Of a DNA stretch of 64,000 bases, positions 13,398 to 22,787 are shown piece after piece. The DNA is from Brumicola pallidula DSM 14239 = ACAM 615 (lineage in GTDB: Bacteria; Pseudomonadota; Gammaproteobacteria; Enterobacterales; Alteromonadaceae), in NCBI RefSeq assembly GCF_000428905.1, contig NZ_AUAV01000022.1, forward strand, positions 47,430 through 111,429, read 5' to 3'. The translations under genes were made by a program, and so were the position numbers. A model generated the notes under the pieces. It was not told the origin of the DNA. It did no database searches and was given only the letters and a program-made list of their open reading frames with translations. Every line of letters starts with the position of its first letter. Within the stretch, counting starts at the first letter, position 1.

Positions 13398-13452
13398 TGG
13401 TAATGAAAAACAAAATTACAGTAACGGGGAATTGAAAACGATAGTTAGGTTT

Positions 13453-13866
13453 TCAAAGCTCCCCTAACTGTTGCAGAGCACGCGGATTAGTCAGCATGAT
13501 TTTTCCATACCGAAGAGTAATCAATTGCTCATTTTTCATTTCTTGCAATAGCTTATTAATTGTTTGCCTAGAAACATTCAACATACTCGCCAGCGACTCT
13601 TGCGAAATCTTGATCTCTTCTTGTATAGATTCAGCGTAATTCGGCAAGGTATCAAACGATACCGCTTTATTCTGCTCAATTGCGACGTCATTAATTTGGC
13701 TGTTAGCCATTTCAACCCAGTTGTTTGATAGCATGGTTAAGCGTTTCGCTAGTCTTTCTTTAAGCCCTAATCCAGTGGTTTCGTCTAATAATGAAAATAG
13801 TGTGCGAATACGTTGGCATAGTTGACGAATAAAGTGAGGATATAATTCTGGATACTCAACTAACAA
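13453..13866 (-). pseudogene. Crp/Fnr-family regulator lacking its N-terminal sensor domain
   Basis: 137 residues from a TTG codon, two codons after an in-frame TAA. The sequence enters a Crp/Fnr protein in the dimerisation helix (EYPELYPHFIRQLCQRIRTLFSLLDE) and continues through the winged-helix domain, whose recognition helix is in SQESLASMLNVSRQTINKLLQEM. The roughly 100-residue cyclic-nucleotide-type beta-roll is missing. DNA binding could persist without a sensor, but a 5' truncation by rearrangement is more likely. The break lies about 45 bp from the start of the aldolase gene. Confidence 0.75.
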
Positions 13867-13912
13867 CTGTTAAGCTGATGTTGATAAAAATGACACTAAA
13901 AGGCGTTAAATC

Positions 13913-14665
13913 ATGAGTTCAGTGCAACAAAACGTAAGTGCAGAAGAATGGCAAGCTCGCGTCGACTTAGCAGCGGCATATAGGATCGTAGCTTATTACG
14001 GCTGGGATGATTTAGTTTTTACGCATATTTCAGCCCGCGTTCCTGGCCCTGAACATCACTTTTTAATTAATCCTTATGGCATGATGTTCGACGAAGTAAC
14101 CGCATCGAGTCTGGTAAAGGTTGATATTAATGGCGAAAAGGTCATGCAATCAGACTATGAGACTAATCCCGCAGGCTTTATTATTCATAGCGCCGTGCAT
14201 GAGTCTCGCGATGATGCAAGATGTGTAATGCACCTACATACTATCGAAGGTATCGCTGTATCGACACTCAAAGATGGACTGCAAGCTTACAGTCAACAAT
14301 CACTCTTTGCGTTATCGTCACTCTCTTATCATGAATATGAAGGGATTGCGTTAAACCCTGAGGAAAAAGTGCGTCTGGTTGCCGATTTAGGTGATACTTC
14401 GTTTATGATTTTGCGCAATCATGGTTTGCTTACTTGTGGCTCGTCGGTTGCCGAAGCATTTACCGCGATGTTTTTGCTGCAGCGTGCATGTGAGATCCAA
14501 TTAAAAGCACAAGCAACGGGACAAGCTATGATTAAAATTTCGGATCAAATTCTGGCTGGAATACAAGCGCAAGCTAAACAAGTAACCCGCTCTGCTGGCG
14601 GCTCCTTAGCTTGGCCTGGTATATTACGTAAATTGGATCGTGTTAATCCTGGATACGCTAATTAA
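13913..14665 (+). CDS. Class II aldolase/adducin family protein
   Basis: 250 residues. The zinc-dependent class II aldolase fold is recognisable: FTHISARVPG near residue 40, the metal-binding HLHT near residue 106, and RNHGLLTCG near residue 167. Relatives (fuculose-phosphate aldolase, ribulose-phosphate epimerase, adducin-like proteins) act on sugar phosphates or have unknown substrates, and the substrate cannot be named. AGGCG precedes the ATG. Its 3' end overlaps flgL by 8 bp tail to tail. It is a non-flagellar gene wedged between the headless Crp/Fnr gene and flgL. Confidence 0.85.
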   Translation: MSSVQQNVSAEEWQARVDLAAAYRIVAYYGWDDLVFTHISARVPGPEHHFLINPYGMMFDEVTASSLVKVDINGEKVMQSDYETNPAGFIIHSAVHESRDDARCVMHLHTIEGIAVSTLKDGLQAYSQQSLFALSSLSYHEYEGIALNPEEKVRLVADLGDTSFMILRNHGLLTCGSSVAEAFTAMFLLQRACEIQLKAQATGQAMIKISDQILAGIQAQAKQVTRSAGGSLAWPGILRKLDRVNPGYAN

Positions 14666-15887
14666 TATAATTAAACAGTGACAAATTGACGACTCTGGGA
14701 AATGATTTAAATGCGGCTTCCAGAGCTGTTTCTTGCTTTGCAAACTCAGTAGAAGCCTTTGCAAAATCGACATCTTGAATGCTAGAACGTGCGGACTGCA
14801 ACGAAAGTTCGCTGTCTAAATTGGCTTCTTTAATCGACTGAGCAATATTCAATCGCGCACCAATAGACGAAACTTCAAGCGACATTTTTTCCAAACCGTT
14901 ATCTAAACCCACCAGCGTATTGTCTATTGTATTTACAAAATCCGATTCAGATATTGAATCAGACGTCAGTGCAATAAACAGGTCGTTTAGCGTTTCCGCT
15001 AAATTTTTCTTTTCTGGTCTGTTTAAACTAATTTCTAAAGAATCGCCGGTACTGCCGCTGAAATTAAATTCCATACCGGCAAAGCGCACTGGTTGCCCTG
15101 ACTGAAATGCTTGGGTAGACACAATATTCCCAGTCCCAACGTTAGTGACTGAGACCTGATCACCCGCCAGCACGTCAAAACGATATTGATTATTAGCCGC
15201 ATTCACAGGATCAAAATTCTGCTTATGGAAATTATCAAACGAGCCTTGCTCATCTATTTTTGCTGTTTCAATTGAGACTCCTGCACTTTGCGCGGTCACT
15301 TCAAAGTTGAGGCGTGCAAATACTTCTTGGAAAATAGACTTACCCGACGAGGTGCTTTGCAGTGTTACGCTATCTGAAATTTGTATTTGGTTCTCACCAT
15401 CATCACCTAAAAATGAGACTTTATCGCCACTCGCACTGGGGTTAAATTCAAAGGCTTGATTTGATGATTGATAGCCAGAGAAAACATAATCACCACTGGC
15501 ATTACGGGTATTCATTAAGTCTAAAACCTGATCACGAATTTGTTCAATTTCAGCACCAATGGCTTTTCTATCTTGTCCCGCTAAAATACCGTTTCCCGAT
15601 TGTACAGTGAGCACGCGTGCTCTATTAACCACATCATTGATACTTCGAAGGGCAGTTTCTTGTTGTTCAAGTGCACTTGAAGTTAAATCATTATTGCGTT
15701 GATATTGGGTGATTTTGTCCAACTCTTCGGTCAAGCGAATAACTTGAGCTGCACCCACTGGGTCATCACTTGGGCGTAGTAATTTTTTACCAGTTGCCAA
15801 CTGTTGCTGAATATCGACCAAATTACCTTGGTTCGTATCAATACTTCTTAAGTTTTGATTGTAAATTAAATTTGTTGTTATACGCAT
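14658..15887 (-). CDS. flgL: FlgL hook-filament junction protein
   Basis: 409 residues, normal for FlgL (HAP3). The N-terminus MRITTNLIYNQNLRSIDTNQGNLVDIQQQLATGKKLLRPSDDP-type segment and the C-terminal helix (SIQDVDFAKASTEFAKQETALEAAF) are flagellin-like D0/D1 elements. It forms the second junction ring between hook and filament. The start is 6 bp downstream of the flgK stop. Its C-terminus overlaps the convergent aldolase gene. Confidence 0.96.
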   Translation of the reverse strand: MRITTNLIYNQNLRSIDTNQGNLVDIQQQLATGKKLLRPSDDPVGAAQVIRLTEELDKITQYQRNNDLTSSALEQQETALRSINDVVNRARVLTVQSGNGILAGQDRKAIGAEIEQIRDQVLDLMNTRNASGDYVFSGYQSSNQAFEFNPSASGDKVSFLGDDGENQIQISDSVTLQSTSSGKSIFQEVFARLNFEVTAQSAGVSIETAKIDEQGSFDNFHKQNFDPVNAANNQYRFDVLAGDQVSVTNVGTGNIVSTQAFQSGQPVRFAGMEFNFSGSTGDSLEISLNRPEKKNLAETLNDLFIALTSDSISESDFVNTIDNTLVGLDNGLEKMSLEVSSIGARLNIAQSIKEANLDSELSLQSARSSIQDVDFAKASTEFAKQETALEAAFKSFPRVVNLSLFNYIN

Positions 15888-15893
15888 AATTTA

Positions 15894-18044
15894 TTACCTT
15901 ACTGCATTCAATATGGTGTCGAACAACTCTTGTGCTGTACTCAATATTCTGGCTGCTGCTGCATATGATTGTTGAAATTGAATAAGATTCGCAGCCTCTT
16001 CATCTAAGCTCACCCCAGAAGTAGATTCAAACCAATCTGAAGACTGTGTTTTTAAGATTTTGGATGCCTCTAATTCAATTTGTCCATTGGCAGTTAACGC
16101 ACCAATACTGCCAACAATGTTGGCATATGCTTCATTAAACGTGGCCTTGTTACCACTACTACCAATGCTTTGTCGTACGGCATCTTCTTGTTGTAAACCC
16201 GCAAGATCAACGGCATTTCTGTTATCAGCTATGCCGTTAGTATTAAAACTAATGTCAAAAGAATCACCCGCTTTGGGAATGCCTTCCAAGCTAAAATCGT
16301 AGCCTGGATAATCATCCAGCGCAGCAAAGTCGGCAGGCCAAGGTGGCGCCGCGCCATTGTCTTTTGCTTGCTGCAATAAATTATTTAAATCAGTTACCCC
16401 AGTCACCGTAGAAATGATATTCGGTGGCACTGCGTTATCTAGTACTTGAAATTCTGAAGCACTGGTAAACAAAACAGAGGCTGGAGCGCCAACGCTTGTA
16501 GGTAATTCTGATGCACTTTGGATATTGCCCGAACCATTAAACCCAGACGCTTGCGAATTGGACAATGTATTATCAATATTGGTATTGCTAACCGTGACAG
16601 CACGAATGGTGGCATCACCTAAATTACCTGCATTAGTGTCAACTCTCAGCGGCTTGGCGAAAGCTAAATCTTCACCTCTCGTGGTGGTAAGTTGTAGATC
16701 ATTTGCTGCCGTTCGCAACGGTTGAAACAAAAATTCATCGCCGACTGCGTAACCTGCGCCGCTAGAAAGTTCAATTTCAATACCACCCATAATTTTATTA
16801 TAAGTTCCCTGCTCAGCTGTAACGGTGGTTGTTTGTATAATTGGATTACCGCTTTCATCGAGCTGAGCCGTGCCATCGGAATTTAATGCCGACACTTGTA
16901 AATCGAATGTTGGTGGTGAGCCGGATGGACTGCTCAACACTTCAACTCGATAGTCAGTATTTGTTATTTCTCCACCGGCACCGGGCGTGAAGCGCCCTTT
17001 AATACCCAAACTTAAATCAGCATTATCGGGGTAATTAATACCTCTAAATTCAGGGATTTTGAAAATATCACCGCCCAATTGCTGATCAAGATCCATGCCT
17101 TGTCGATTTTGGGCATTAAACGAGTCTGCTAACGCAACTGACAGTTTCCCTAAATCACGTTGTGCAGGCTCTAAAATTTCTTCGCGATATCTAAACAAGC
17201 CACCTAAGGCGCCACCTAGTTTCTGTTCTTGAACATTCAAGGTAGTGTTGTTTTTTGGTGGTGCGTAGTTTGTCGACAATCTCAGTTGGGAATTGGTAAA
17301 ATCAGGCTCGCCGCCAATTGCTAGTACGTTAAATGTGCCGTCGGCTAATACTAACGATTCCCCAGAAGTTAAATTTACGACTAGACCTAAATCACTATTT
17401 GGGCTTGGACGTGTTTCAACTGACATATATTCAGCTAATTTACGGATCGCTAAGTCTCTCTCGTTCATTAGTGCTGATGGCGTATCAACATCACTCGAGT
17501 TACCCACAATTTGAATCGCTTTGTTTAAGTTACCAATTTGTTTAATTAAAGCATTTGATGTGTTCACGCTGTCTTTAATTTGCTGCTCAACTTCACTCTC
17601 TTTTACCGAGATAAAATCACCAAGGGTATTAACCCGATTAACTAAACCTTGTGCTTGGCCTAACACAGAACTGCGAGAGGTTATATTGGTCGGATCATCT
17701 GCTGCAGTTTGAATTGACGCGAAAAATCGCGTGATCGCCCCCGAAATCGAGTTGGCTTCACTCGCTAATGCGTTATCGAGACTTCGTGCACCCTCAAAAA
17801 ACGCCTGAGCTTCGCCCACACTGGTAGTGTCTCGGCGCAACTGATTCATGGCAAACTGGCTCAATACGCGATCGGTAAAGCCTTGATCAACACCGCCAGT
17901 CGACATGGTTTTAAATTCCGTGCGCTCGCGAACATAGCCTTCGGTATTGATATTGGCAATATTATTACTGGTTGTGTTTAGCAAGCGACTACTTGCATTA
18001 ACCCCCGTTTTAGCTATTGAAAATAAGTCTGCTGTTTTGATCAT
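15894..18044 (-). CDS. flgK: FlgK hook-filament junction protein
   Basis: 716 residues, a long FlgK (HAP1) with an expanded variable centre (residues about 330-600). The N-terminal rod/hook motif (GVNASSRLLNTTSNNIANINTEGY) and the C-terminal LDEEAANLIQFQQSYAAAARILSTAQELFDTIL mark the family. It is the first junction protein between hook and filament and is exported by the flagellar type III system. Its ATG overlaps the flgJ stop by 4 bp. FlgN, encoded at 29053-29484, is its expected chaperone. Confidence 0.96.
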   Translation of the reverse strand: MIKTADLFSIAKTGVNASSRLLNTTSNNIANINTEGYVRERTEFKTMSTGGVDQGFTDRVLSQFAMNQLRRDTTSVGEAQAFFEGARSLDNALASEANSISGAITRFFASIQTAADDPTNITSRSSVLGQAQGLVNRVNTLGDFISVKESEVEQQIKDSVNTSNALIKQIGNLNKAIQIVGNSSDVDTPSALMNERDLAIRKLAEYMSVETRPSPNSDLGLVVNLTSGESLVLADGTFNVLAIGGEPDFTNSQLRLSTNYAPPKNNTTLNVQEQKLGGALGGLFRYREEILEPAQRDLGKLSVALADSFNAQNRQGMDLDQQLGGDIFKIPEFRGINYPDNADLSLGIKGRFTPGAGGEITNTDYRVEVLSSPSGSPPTFDLQVSALNSDGTAQLDESGNPIIQTTTVTAEQGTYNKIMGGIEIELSSGAGYAVGDEFLFQPLRTAANDLQLTTTRGEDLAFAKPLRVDTNAGNLGDATIRAVTVSNTNIDNTLSNSQASGFNGSGNIQSASELPTSVGAPASVLFTSASEFQVLDNAVPPNIISTVTGVTDLNNLLQQAKDNGAAPPWPADFAALDDYPGYDFSLEGIPKAGDSFDISFNTNGIADNRNAVDLAGLQQEDAVRQSIGSSGNKATFNEAYANIVGSIGALTANGQIELEASKILKTQSSDWFESTSGVSLDEEAANLIQFQQSYAAAARILSTAQELFDTILNAVR

Positions 18045-18994
18045 GGTATTAACTCACCCAACATATTACCATCGAGAACCGCCATAACTTTTTCAGCATA
18101 GTGCGGATCGGTTGCATAGCCCGCTTCCTGCAAAGCGTTAAAATAGTCTTTGGGTGATTCGGTTTTTTGGATCGCTTGTTCGTAACGAGGGTTTGACTTA
18201 ATAAAGTCTACATAATCCTCCATAGAGTGTGTAAACGAGCCATAGCTTCTAAACGATGCCTGCTGTTTTTCTGGTACGTTGTTAACGAACTCCAAGGTAT
18301 CAACCGTGGCTTTTTCTCCGTCCCAACGTTTATCCGCTTTAATACCAAACAAGTTGTGACTGTTTTCACCGTCATTTTTATGGATCAGGCTTTTACCCCA
18401 TCCGGTTTCAACCGCTGCTTGTGCAATCATCGCCTTAGGATCCAAATTGAGCGCTTTGGCTGCTTCAATCGCGTGCGGATATAAGGCGTCTACAAATTCT
18501 TTTGGAGAGGCAAATGCAGCAGATTTGAATGCGCCTTGGGAGACATTGTCGTTGTTATTTCCCATGACTCTGTTTTGTGCATTTTGAATTGCGGCAACAT
18601 TGTGCCTATTGAGTACCGATAAATCGCCGTCTGCGCGAACCACGCCTGCCGGCATAACCCCGTTACCCGGATTCATCTGTTGCATAATCACTTCTGCAAG
18701 CCCTATGCTGCCATTCGCACTTAAGTCCGTTGCGATTTGTTTATCATGCATTTCACGATAAAATTTAACTTGTTCCGTGCTAAAAGGGCTGTCTTTATCT
18801 GCCAGCGCATCTTGTGCTTTACGCATAGACTTCAACATCATTTGTACGAATATCGCCTCAAACTGCTTGGCAGCCTCTTCCAAAGCGCCTTCATCGCCGG
18901 ATTGAGCTGCTTCTCGCAATTTGTTAACACTACCCATATCATGATAGTTGCGCGACATCTCTAATTTAGTCTTGGTTACAGAGCTTAAGTCCAT
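18041..18994 (-). CDS. flgJ: FlgJ rod-capping protein with peptidoglycan hydrolase domain
   Basis: 317 residues. The N-terminal rod-binding domain (KQFEAIFVQMMLKSMRKA, residues about 42-60) caps the growing rod. The C-terminal glucosaminidase domain (about 165-317: AQAAVETGWGKS, NLFGIKADKRWDG) opens the peptidoglycan. This dual-domain form is typical of beta- and gammaproteobacteria. It overlaps flgI by 1 bp and flgK by 4 bp, so the genes are translationally coupled. Confidence 0.96.
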   Translation of the reverse strand: MDLSSVTKTKLEMSRNYHDMGSVNKLREAAQSGDEGALEEAAKQFEAIFVQMMLKSMRKAQDALADKDSPFSTEQVKFYREMHDKQIATDLSANGSIGLAEVIMQQMNPGNGVMPAGVVRADGDLSVLNRHNVAAIQNAQNRVMGNNNDNVSQGAFKSAAFASPKEFVDALYPHAIEAAKALNLDPKAMIAQAAVETGWGKSLIHKNDGENSHNLFGIKADKRWDGEKATVDTLEFVNNVPEKQQASFRSYGSFTHSMEDYVDFIKSNPRYEQAIQKTESPKDYFNALQEAGYATDPHYAEKVMAVLDGNMLGELIP

Positions 18995-20118
18995 TAGATG
19001 ATCACCAATTCACCTTGTAACGCACCCGCTTGTCGGAGCGCTTCAAGTATTGCCATTAAGTCACCTGGTGCAGCACCAATTTCGTTAACTGCGCGCACCA
19101 ATTCTTCCAAACTCACGCCGGGGTCAAACAAAAACATGCGACTATCATCAAGTTGCACGTCAACGATAGATCGCGGGATAATGACCGTATTGCCAGTTGC
19201 CAGTGCATTGGGCTGAATGACTTGTATGTTTTCAGAAATAGTCACCGTCAGACCGCCATGCGTAATCGCAGCAGGCAAAAGCCTTACGTCTTGACCAATA
19301 ACTATGGTGCCTGTTCGGCTGTTAATAACCACTCTTGCTGGCGCAGCTGCCGGTTGAAACTCAAAATTTTCAATTGTGGCTAAAAAACCAACTCGCTGAC
19401 TGCGGTCACGCGGAGCCATGACTTTTACAGATGCCGCATCCATTGGCTTCGCGATAGCTGTGCCGCTTGATGCGTCCGCACCTAAGCGGCTATTAATAAC
19501 GTCGGCTAATGCTTGAGCTGTGCTGAAATCTGGTGTGTTTAAATTAAGCGTTAAGTAATCATTTTGCATCAAGCCAGAGGGAATTGCTCTTTCCACAATC
19601 GCACCATTAGCTATACGACCTACGGTAGGTGTATTGGACACTATTCTTGAGCCATCATTACCTTGTGCTCCAAACCCACTGACCACCAAACTGCCTTGAG
19701 CTACGGAGTAAATTTCGCCATCTAAGCCGCGTAAAAAGGTGCGTAATAAAGTGCCTCCATTCAAACTCGACGCTTCACCAACTGAGGACACGGTCACATC
19801 GATCGTTTGCCCTGGTTTTGTGAATGCTGGCAAGGTTGCATGCACGACTACCGCCGCTACGTTCTTAATTTTGGGTTTCACATTCGCATCAAGTGAAATA
19901 CCGAAATTAGCTAACATGGTTCTAAAACTTTGCTCAGTAAAAGGGCTCGTTTCGCCCGTTCCTGGAAGACCAACAACTAAGCCATAGCCAACCAATTGGT
20001 TAGCGCGAACGCCTTGAATGGTCGCCAGATCTTTAATGCGTTGCGCCTGCAATTTAAATGGCGTCAACAACAGGCTTAGCATGACTGTAACAGATACAAA
20101 AACAGACAATAACTTCAT
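18994..20118 (-). CDS. flgI: FlgI flagellar P-ring protein
   Basis: 374 residues with a Sec signal peptide (about residues 1-25, ending LQAQ). FlgI forms the periplasmic P-ring around the rod. The segments [20 protein letters not shown] and [25 protein letters not shown] are family hallmarks. It starts 9 bp after the flgH stop and overlaps flgJ by 1 bp. Confidence 0.97.
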   Translation of the reverse strand: MKLLSVFVSVTVMLSLLLTPFKLQAQRIKDLATIQGVRANQLVGYGLVVGLPGTGETSPFTEQSFRTMLANFGISLDANVKPKIKNVAAVVVHATLPAFTKPGQTIDVTVSSVGEASSLNGGTLLRTFLRGLDGEIYSVAQGSLVVSGFGAQGNDGSRIVSNTPTVGRIANGAIVERAIPSGLMQNDYLTLNLNTPDFSTAQALADVINSRLGADASSGTAIAKPMDAASVKVMAPRDRSQRVGFLATIENFEFQPAAAPARVVINSRTGTIVIGQDVRLLPAAITHGGLTVTISENIQVIQPNALATGNTVIIPRSIVDVQLDDSRMFLFDPGVSLEELVRAVNEIGAAPGDLMAILEALRQAGALQGELVII

Positions 20119-20127
20119 TATAAAATC

Positions 20128-20820
20128 CTAGAGTGGCCACCACGTTGAAGAGAAAAATTTAGTTAACCAGCCTTTTTCTTGAGACTGAGAGAATGAGCCT
20201 TTGGCGCTATATTGAATGCGAGCATTAGCAATTTTGGTTGACTGAATTTGGTTAGTAGGCGATATATCAGCAGCGCGAATAACACCAGTGAGGCGAATAT
20301 ATTCGTCACCGTTATTAAGGGTTAACCACTTTTCGCCACGAATAATCAAATTTTGATTAGGTAGCACTTCAACCACTGTCACCGAAATATTACCCGTGAG
20401 ACTGTTGCTCTGATTCGCTTGTGCGTCACCTGAAAAGTCACTGCTAGAATCGACGCCCAATTGGATACTATCTTTACCTATGTTGATGACGTTGCCACCT
20501 AAACCAATAATCGGGTTTATATCAACCGTCGATTCTTTACTCGAGGTTGTTCCAGCTGACTTTGAGGCATTGGTGTTTTCACTTAATCGCACGGTAATAA
20601 TGTCGCCAACACGACGCGCTTTGACGTCTGAATACAAACTACTTGCCATGGCTTTATTGAATAAGCTGCCATCTTCAACTATTTCATCTCGCGTCATGGT
20701 CGGCACTGCCGGCGCATAATATGGGTCATTCGCGGTAACCGGTTTAACCGCCGTTGACTCACAACCCGTGAGGCTGACAATGGCAGTAATACAGAGTGCG
20801 ATTGATGAAAATAATCTCAT
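20128..20820 (-). CDS. flgH: FlgH flagellar L-ring lipoprotein
   Basis: 230 residues from the ATG at 20820, chosen because AGGAAT lies upstream and the resulting N-terminus is a lipoprotein signal (MRLFSSIALCITAIVSLTGC, lipobox LTGC with lipidated C20). An in-frame start 48 bp upstream would lie inside flgG. FlgH forms the outer-membrane L-ring. Conserved features are GSLFN, DIITVRLSENTNASKSAGT near residue 80 and the C-terminal GWLTKFF..WWPL. It lies 10 bp after flgG. Confidence 0.95.
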   Translation of the reverse strand: MRLFSSIALCITAIVSLTGCESTAVKPVTANDPYYAPAVPTMTRDEIVEDGSLFNKAMASSLYSDVKARRVGDIITVRLSENTNASKSAGTTSSKESTVDINPIIGLGGNVINIGKDSIQLGVDSSSDFSGDAQANQSNSLTGNISVTVVEVLPNQNLIIRGEKWLTLNNGDEYIRLTGVIRAADISPTNQIQSTKIANARIQYSAKGSFSQSQEKGWLTKFFSSTWWPL

Positions 20821-20830
20821 GAATATATTC

Positions 20831-21619
20831 CTAAAGTTGCTGTATGACTTGACCAAGCATTTGGTCAACTGACGAAATAACTTTTGAGTTCATCTCATAC
20901 AAACGTTGGCTTTCAATTAGATTCACAAGCTCTTCAGTCACATTCACATTGGAGGTTTCAAGTGTGCCTTGAGACAATGTACCCAGCCCTTCTAAGCCAG
21001 GTACACCTTGCACAGGGGCCCCAGAAACTGCGGTTTCAACATATAGGTTTTGACCGATGGGCTGCAAACCCACTGGGTTGATAAAGTCGGCAAGATTTAA
21101 CTGACCTAAGACTTGTGGCGTTGCTTGCCCCCGCAGTTGCGCTGACACTTCACCGTCTTGTGAAATAGTCACTTGCTGTGCATCTTGTGGAAGCGTGATA
21201 ACAGGCTGTAGCACGAAACCGGCACCAGGCGTCACAATATTACCCTGATCATTTAAGGTAAATTGACCATTACGTGTATAAGCCAAGCTACCGTCAGGTT
21301 GTTGAATTTCAAAAAAACCACGACCCTGAATAGACAGGTCCAATGCATTTTCGGTGGTCAGCAAATTACCTTGAGTATGTGCTTTTTGGGTAGCCACTAC
21401 TTTTGAACCTGCGCCTAACATTAGACCCGAAGGTAATTCGGTATCCGCTGACGAGCGACCGCCCGGTTGATTAATGTTTTGATAAAGCAAACTTTCAAAA
21501 ACCGCACGGTCTTTCTTAAAGCCTATTGTACTGGCGTTTGCCAAATTGTTCGAAACCACAGACACATCAGTTTGTGCTGCATCTAAACCTGTCTTTGCTA
21601 TCCATAGTGCTGGGTGCAT
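20831..21619 (-). CDS. flgG: FlgG distal rod protein
   Basis: 262 residues, exact family size. The N-terminus MHPALWIAKTGLDAAQTDVSVVSNNLANASTIGFK and the C-terminal SNVNVTEELVNLIESQRLYEMNSKVIS are the rod/hook signatures. It builds the distal rod in the periplasm. It lies in the flgFGHIJKL unit, 41 bp downstream of flgF. Confidence 0.97.
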   Translation of the reverse strand: MHPALWIAKTGLDAAQTDVSVVSNNLANASTIGFKKDRAVFESLLYQNINQPGGRSSADTELPSGLMLGAGSKVVATQKAHTQGNLLTTENALDLSIQGRGFFEIQQPDGSLAYTRNGQFTLNDQGNIVTPGAGFVLQPVITLPQDAQQVTISQDGEVSAQLRGQATPQVLGQLNLADFINPVGLQPIGQNLYVETAVSGAPVQGVPGLEGLGTLSQGTLETSNVNVTEELVNLIESQRLYEMNSKVISSVDQMLGQVIQQL

Positions 21620-21660
21620 AAAAATCTCCGCGAAAAATATTTCGCCTATTGACTAATTTA

Positions 21661-22404
21661 TTAAAGAATTCTGAGTAAGGTGTTAGAGCTAGTGACCATT
21701 TGATCTGCTTTCTTCATCAACTTGACTTGCATTTCGTAATGACGTTGCAAACTGATCATACTAACCATCTCTTCTACCGCATTTACGTTTGAGCCCTCGA
21801 CCATGCCAGAACCCACACCCACTCTAATATCTTGCGGCGCAATACCGCCGTCCTTAAGGTCAAACAAACCGTCTGTGCGCTGTTTCATTGTTTCAATAGG
21901 CGGGTTGACGAGTTTAAGTCGCCCTACTTCATCTATCTGATTTTCAGGCGCGCCTTGCAATCGAGCGGTAATACGACCATCGTTACCGACCGTAATATTG
22001 CTCACGGGCGTCGGCAAAAACAGGGGGCCGTTTTCGCCCATAATCAAATTGCCTTTGGAGTCTTGAAGCGCGCCATCGACAGTCATTGTCAAACTACCAC
22101 TGCGCGTATAAGCTTCTTCACCCTTAGGTGTTTGCACTGAAAACCAACCTTCGCCTTGGATGGCAACGTCAAGTTCTCGACCCGTCGTAATTAGCGGTCC
22201 ACTTTCGTAGTTATTAGTCGGGCTTTCGGTCATGCTAAACACACGAGACGGCAAACCAGCGCCGTATGCAGGCATGGCTCGCGCTTGTTCTAACTGCGCT
22301 TTAAAGCCATTCGTTTGGGCATTAGCCAAATTGTTGGCGCGCACCGCGGTAGCTAGCAGGTCTTGCTTGGCACCACTGGCAGCGATATAGAGCATTTTAT
22401 CCAT
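21661..22404 (-). CDS. flgF: FlgF proximal rod protein
   Basis: 247 residues. The N-terminus MDKMLYIAASGAKQDLLATAVRANNLANAQTNGFK and the C-terminal GSNVNAVEEMVSMISLQRHYEMQVKLMK identify FlgF. As the first gene after a terminator and a PEP-CTERM remnant, it probably heads its own transcript from the sigma-54 site at 22453-22469, with a leader of about 35-40 nt. Confidence 0.96.
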   Translation of the reverse strand: MDKMLYIAASGAKQDLLATAVRANNLANAQTNGFKAQLEQARAMPAYGAGLPSRVFSMTESPTNNYESGPLITTGRELDVAIQGEGWFSVQTPKGEEAYTRSGSLTMTVDGALQDSKGNLIMGENGPLFLPTPVSNITVGNDGRITARLQGAPENQIDEVGRLKLVNPPIETMKQRTDGLFDLKDGGIAPQDIRVGVGSGMVEGSNVNAVEEMVSMISLQRHYEMQVKLMKKADQMVTSSNTLLRIL

Positions 22405-22452
22405 TGTATTCGACTCTTTTTTGACGTAAATAGATGTGAATACAAATTTGTT

Positions 22453-22469
22453 TGCAAGGACAATGCCAA
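22453..22469 (-). promoter_or_regulatory. Sigma-54 promoter of flgFGHIJKL
   Basis: Minus strand TTGGCATTGTCCTTGCA: the GG and GC dinucleotides are 10 bp apart and the flanks fit the TTGGCAC-N5-TTGC consensus at most positions. The start point would lie near 22442, about 38 nt before the flgF ATG. FlrA/FlrC-type activators usually drive such class II/III flagellar promoters. Confidence 0.85.
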
Positions 22470-22486
22470 GGTTTTTTTGTGACTTA

Positions 22487-22678
22487 TTACAGGTTTATTT
22501 GGGCTTTGCGACGTAAAGCGAATAGACCTGGTAGTGCCGGTGCGAACAAGAACATCGTAGCCGGGACCGGGACATCAATTAAGGGTGCCGTTTTCGAAAA
22601 TGTAAATGTTCCTTTGCCTGACCACATAAGTCCTGAGCCAAAACTGCCTGTGTAGGTACCGTCTGATGTAACACTAAT
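22487..22678 (-). pseudogene. C-terminal remnant of a PEP-CTERM (exosortase substrate) protein
   Basis: An open minus-strand frame of 63 codons between an in-frame TGA and TAA, without a start codon. It ends with a textbook PEP-CTERM sorting signal: the VPVPAT motif (VPEP variant), a hydrophobic helix MFLFAPALPGLFAL and the basic RRKAQ tail. The preceding residues (SDGTYTGSFGSGLMWSGKG) are glycine/serine-rich, as in secreted exosortase substrates. The rest of the gene is missing, so it is a decayed insertion between flgE and flgF. It implies an exosortase system elsewhere in the genome, now or in the past. Confidence 0.8.
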
Positions 22679-22744
22679 TCACCTTAAAAGTTGTAAAATA
22701 ACTCGACATGCACAAGCCAAGCGCCTCGTGCTGCGCGCACGCAC

Positions 22745-22769
22745 AAAAAAGCCGACTGTAATGTCGGCT
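22745..22769 (-). terminator. Rho-independent terminator of flgBCDE
   Basis: Minus strand AGCCGAC-ATTACA-GTCGGCT followed by six T residues, 18 nt after the flgE stop. With the sigma-54 site before flgF it separates the flg genes into two transcription units. Confidence 0.9.
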
Positions 22770-22787
22770 GGGTGTTTTGTTTAGCGC

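Noticed and set aside
22452..22655. Plus-strand small gene between flgF and flgE
   Set aside because: The opposite strand carries a clear PEP-CTERM tail in a matching frame, so the plus-strand frame is its shadow.
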